DNA of 64,000 nt from NCBI RefSeq assembly GCF_000332275.1, contig NZ_CM001776.1, positions 4,338,008-4,402,007 of the forward strand, written 5' to 3'. Position numbers and translations under genes: made by a program. This document shows positions 62,384 through 64,000 of this stretch, piece after piece (within the stretch, counting starts at the first letter, position 1; each line of letters opens with the position of its first letter). The notes below the pieces were generated by a model. It made no database searches and was not told the DNA's origin. It worked only from the letters and a program-made list of their open reading frames with translations. This DNA comes from Synechococcus sp. PCC 7336. Its GTDB lineage: Bacteria > Cyanobacteriota > Cyanobacteriia > Thermostichales > PCC-7336.

Positions 62384-62563
62384 GAGCGTTCGAGCTCGGT
62401 CTCAGGTCTCATTAAGAATTGTAAACAATATGTAACGAAAAGTCAAATATACTTGACAAATTCATTTTGTTTGCCTTTCTTCAATTGGCATAGAGGTTGA
62501 GAGTGACGAGCTGCACAGAACTCCAGCAGGTAAGATCCCTATTGATGGCGCAATACCGGATCT

Positions 62564-63601
62564 GTGCCCCAACCCCTTCCCCTACAAGATTTTCTCCATG
62601 CCGACGGCATCATCCTGGACGTGCGCAGTCCGGGGGAATTCGAGCAGGCCCACATTCCGGGGGCGATGAATTTGCCGCTGTTTAGCAATGAAGAGCGAGC
62701 ACGGGTGGGCACTTGCTACAAACGACAGGGACGAGATGCCGCCGTCGAGTTGGGCTTTGAGATTGCCGGTCCCAAGTTTGTCAGTTTTGTGCGGCGGGCC
62801 AAGCAGTTAGTCGGCGATCGCCCCATCCGCTTGCATTGCTGGCGGGGGGGATTGCGCAGCGAAACGATGGCCTGGGTGTTGCGCACTGCAGGGCTCTCGG
62901 TGGAGGTTTTAGAGGGGGGATATAAAGCGTTTCGGCGCTGGTGTTTATCGACGTTTGCAGAAACTCGTCCCATCGCCATCTTGGGAGGAATGACCGGTAC
63001 GGGAAAAACCTATACGTTGCATGCTTTAGCAGCTCGGGGAGAGCAAATTCTCGATTTAGAGGGGTTAGCCAACCATCGAGGCAGTAGTTATGGCGCTTTG
63101 GGCTTGCCGCCGCAGCCGTCCACCGAACAGTACGAAAATGCGATCGCGATGCAGTGGGCTGCTCTAGATCCGCACAAACTGGTGTGGATCGAGGCTGAAA
63201 GTCGAACGGTGGGGTGCTGTCGGGTGCCGCAGGCAGTGTTTGCTCAAATGGAACGGGCTGTCGTTTTTCGCATTCAACGGACTCGTCAAGAACGGATTGA
63301 CTCGATCGTCGATGTATATGGCAGCGAGGATCGGAGGGGATTGATTGAAGCAACGCAACGAATTCGCAAGCGCTTGGGAGGGGAAAGAACTCAAGCGGCG
63401 ATCGCCTTGCTCGAACAGGGCAAATTGGCCGAAGCATTCGATATCGTATTGCACTATTACGACAAGACCTATACCTACGATCTGGAACGACGCAGTTCGG
63501 ATAGTTACACCATTGATGTGTCTGGGTTGTTGTATGAAGAAGCGGCAGGAATACTCATTGAAAAAGCTCGGTTTTTCCTGTCGGAATCAGGGTTGGGTTA
63601 A
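62564..63601 (+). CDS. mnmH: tRNA 2-selenouridine synthase (MnmH/SelU)
   Basis: Replaces sulfur with selenium (or geranylates) at the wobble 2-thiouridine of tRNAs. The 345 residues have an N-terminal rhodanese domain with Cys92 (LHCWRGG) and a P-loop domain with GGMTGTGKT at 141-149. ANHRGSSYGALG is a family block. The start is GTG at 62564 without a Shine-Dalgarno sequence, so the N-terminus is uncertain, though MPQPLPLQDFLH fits. No selD (selenophosphate synthetase) is present in the window. The 3' end overlaps the convergent partial gene by 15 bp. Confidence 0.9.
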   Translation: MPQPLPLQDFLHADGIILDVRSPGEFEQAHIPGAMNLPLFSNEERARVGTCYKRQGRDAAVELGFEIAGPKFVSFVRRAKQLVGDRPIRLHCWRGGLRSETMAWVLRTAGLSVEVLEGGYKAFRRWCLSTFAETRPIAILGGMTGTGKTYTLHALAARGEQILDLEGLANHRGSSYGALGLPPQPSTEQYENAIAMQWAALDPHKLVWIEAESRTVGCCRVPQAVFAQMERAVVFRIQRTRQERIDSIVDVYGSEDRRGLIEATQRIRKRLGGERTQAAIALLEQGKLAEAFDIVLHYYDKTYTYDLERRSSDSYTIDVSGLLYEEAAGILIEKARFFLSESGLG

Positions 63602-64000
63602 TGCGGGCTCCTCTGTCTCGCCAGAGTCAGTCGAATCAGAGTCAGTCGAATCGGACAAGCGGTTTTCCTCTGTTAATTCGGACTCCACCGGCAGGGGCAC
63701 TTCCGGCCTGAATTCAACCAGTTGCCAAACGGGTCGATCGCCCTGCTGGGATTGTGGATAGGCCAGTCTCCAGATGGGGCGATCGTCCGTGTCGTTCTGC
63801 AATTGCGCCAGCGTCAGTTGAAAGGGTTCTCCGCGTCGCTTGTATCGGGTCTTTCGATAGGGAAGGCGAACCGCCAGAGTATAGCTTCCAGAAATGTCAT
63901 AGCCGGGATAGATTTCTTCCCGGACAGTGGGAAGTCTAACGAAATGCTGCGATCGCACCTCAATATCCTGCACTTCCGTCCACTGCTCTAGCAATTCGTG
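63587..64000 (-). CDS. Hypothetical protein, partial (continues beyond the window)
   Basis: The frame is open to the right edge of the window, so the real start lies beyond base 64000; the codons nearest the edge read HELLEQWTEVQD. About 137 residues are visible. The part up to about residue 95 is beta-rich (YTLAVRLPYRKTRYKRRGEPFQLTL), and the C-terminus is low-complexity with Ser/Asp/Glu (DSTDSDSTDSGETEE). No family is recognised. It overlaps the convergent mnmH by 15 bp at the 3' end. The acidic tail could be disordered. Confidence 0.6.
   Translation of the reverse strand, partial: HELLEQWTEVQDIEVRSQHFVRLPTVREEIYPGYDISGSYTLAVRLPYRKTRYKRRGEPFQLTLAQLQNDTDDRPIWRLAYPQSQQGDRPVWQLVEFRPEVPLPVESELTEENRLSDSTDSDSTDSGETEEPALTQP

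Noticed and set aside
62453-62458. TTGACA promoter-like hexamer upstream of mnmH
   Set aside because: No matching -10 hexamer is at the proper spacing; a single hexamer is expected by chance in AT-rich DNA.

Overview
The window looks like the chromosome of a cyanobacterium. The octamer GCGATCGC (HIP1) recurs throughout. The genes include a ferredoxin-dependent glutamate synthase beside a plant-type [2Fe-2S] ferredoxin, the circadian kinase SasA, a hormogonium-polysaccharide (HpsA-like) protein, two PatA-type response regulators, pentapeptide-repeat proteins and the cyanobacterial families DUF1822, DUF928, DUF2605 and DUF2973. Most of the DNA is moderately GC-rich. About 27.3-30.4 kb and 51.0-54.3 kb are clearly AT-rich. 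I cannot name the species from sequence alone. Nothing indicates a plasmid, prophage, CRISPR array or transposase.

Layout: 0-5.7 kb, the 3' part of an HpsA-like surface protein, panB, a CaCA-type Ca2+/Na+ antiporter, a two-domain histidine phosphatase and a secreted metzincin-like protease. 5.8-11.2 kb, glsF (Fd-GOGAT) and petF, with a degraded copy of the glsF 3' segment downstream. 11.5-19.3 kb, tldD, a small conserved protein, argJ, a small secreted protein, a GH57 glycosidase and an orphan histidine kinase. 19.6-28.9 kb, the most unusual locus: four tightly overlapping genes (sigma-70-like protein, DUF1822, CHAT protease-CHASE2 sensor, DUF928) facing a haemagglutinin-type (TPS-domain) exoprotein. 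28.9-30.4 kb, an AT-rich, gene-poor patch with one Cys-rich orphan. 30.4-41.9 kb, apt, a membrane protein, an Omp85-type barrel, sasA, an M23 peptidase, tRNA-Leu(CAG), an SDR enzyme, a 56-residue membrane protein, a FecR protein with a 15-bp minisatellite, an outer-membrane-like protein, a class V aminotransferase and an iron-type ABC ATPase. 42.1-48.8 kb, gpsA, two pentapeptide-repeat proteins flanking deoC, an ABC exporter and a group 2 sigma factor. 49.1-55.6 kb, a Pro/Thr-repeat lipoprotein, two poorly known small genes and two PatA paralogues. 56-64 kb, DUF2973/DUF2605, a 62-residue protein, hemW, a PIN-TRAM membrane protein, a Cache-domain hybrid kinase with an amino-acid-binding signature, mnmH and a partial gene.

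Functional links: petF and glsF encode an electron donor and its consumer. The 19.6-28.9 kb genes look like a co-translated signalling/proteolysis unit tied to a surface exoprotein. Regulation is heavily represented (SasA, two more kinases, two PatA regulators, one group 2 sigma factor, one sigma-like protein), but no kinase sits beside a cognate regulator. Three convergent gene pairs share overlapping stop codons within a 4-bp palindrome, leaving no room for conventional terminators. Many start sites were moved inward from the longest reading frame because a Shine-Dalgarno sequence, an ATGA overlap or family length favours it; this is stated per gene.
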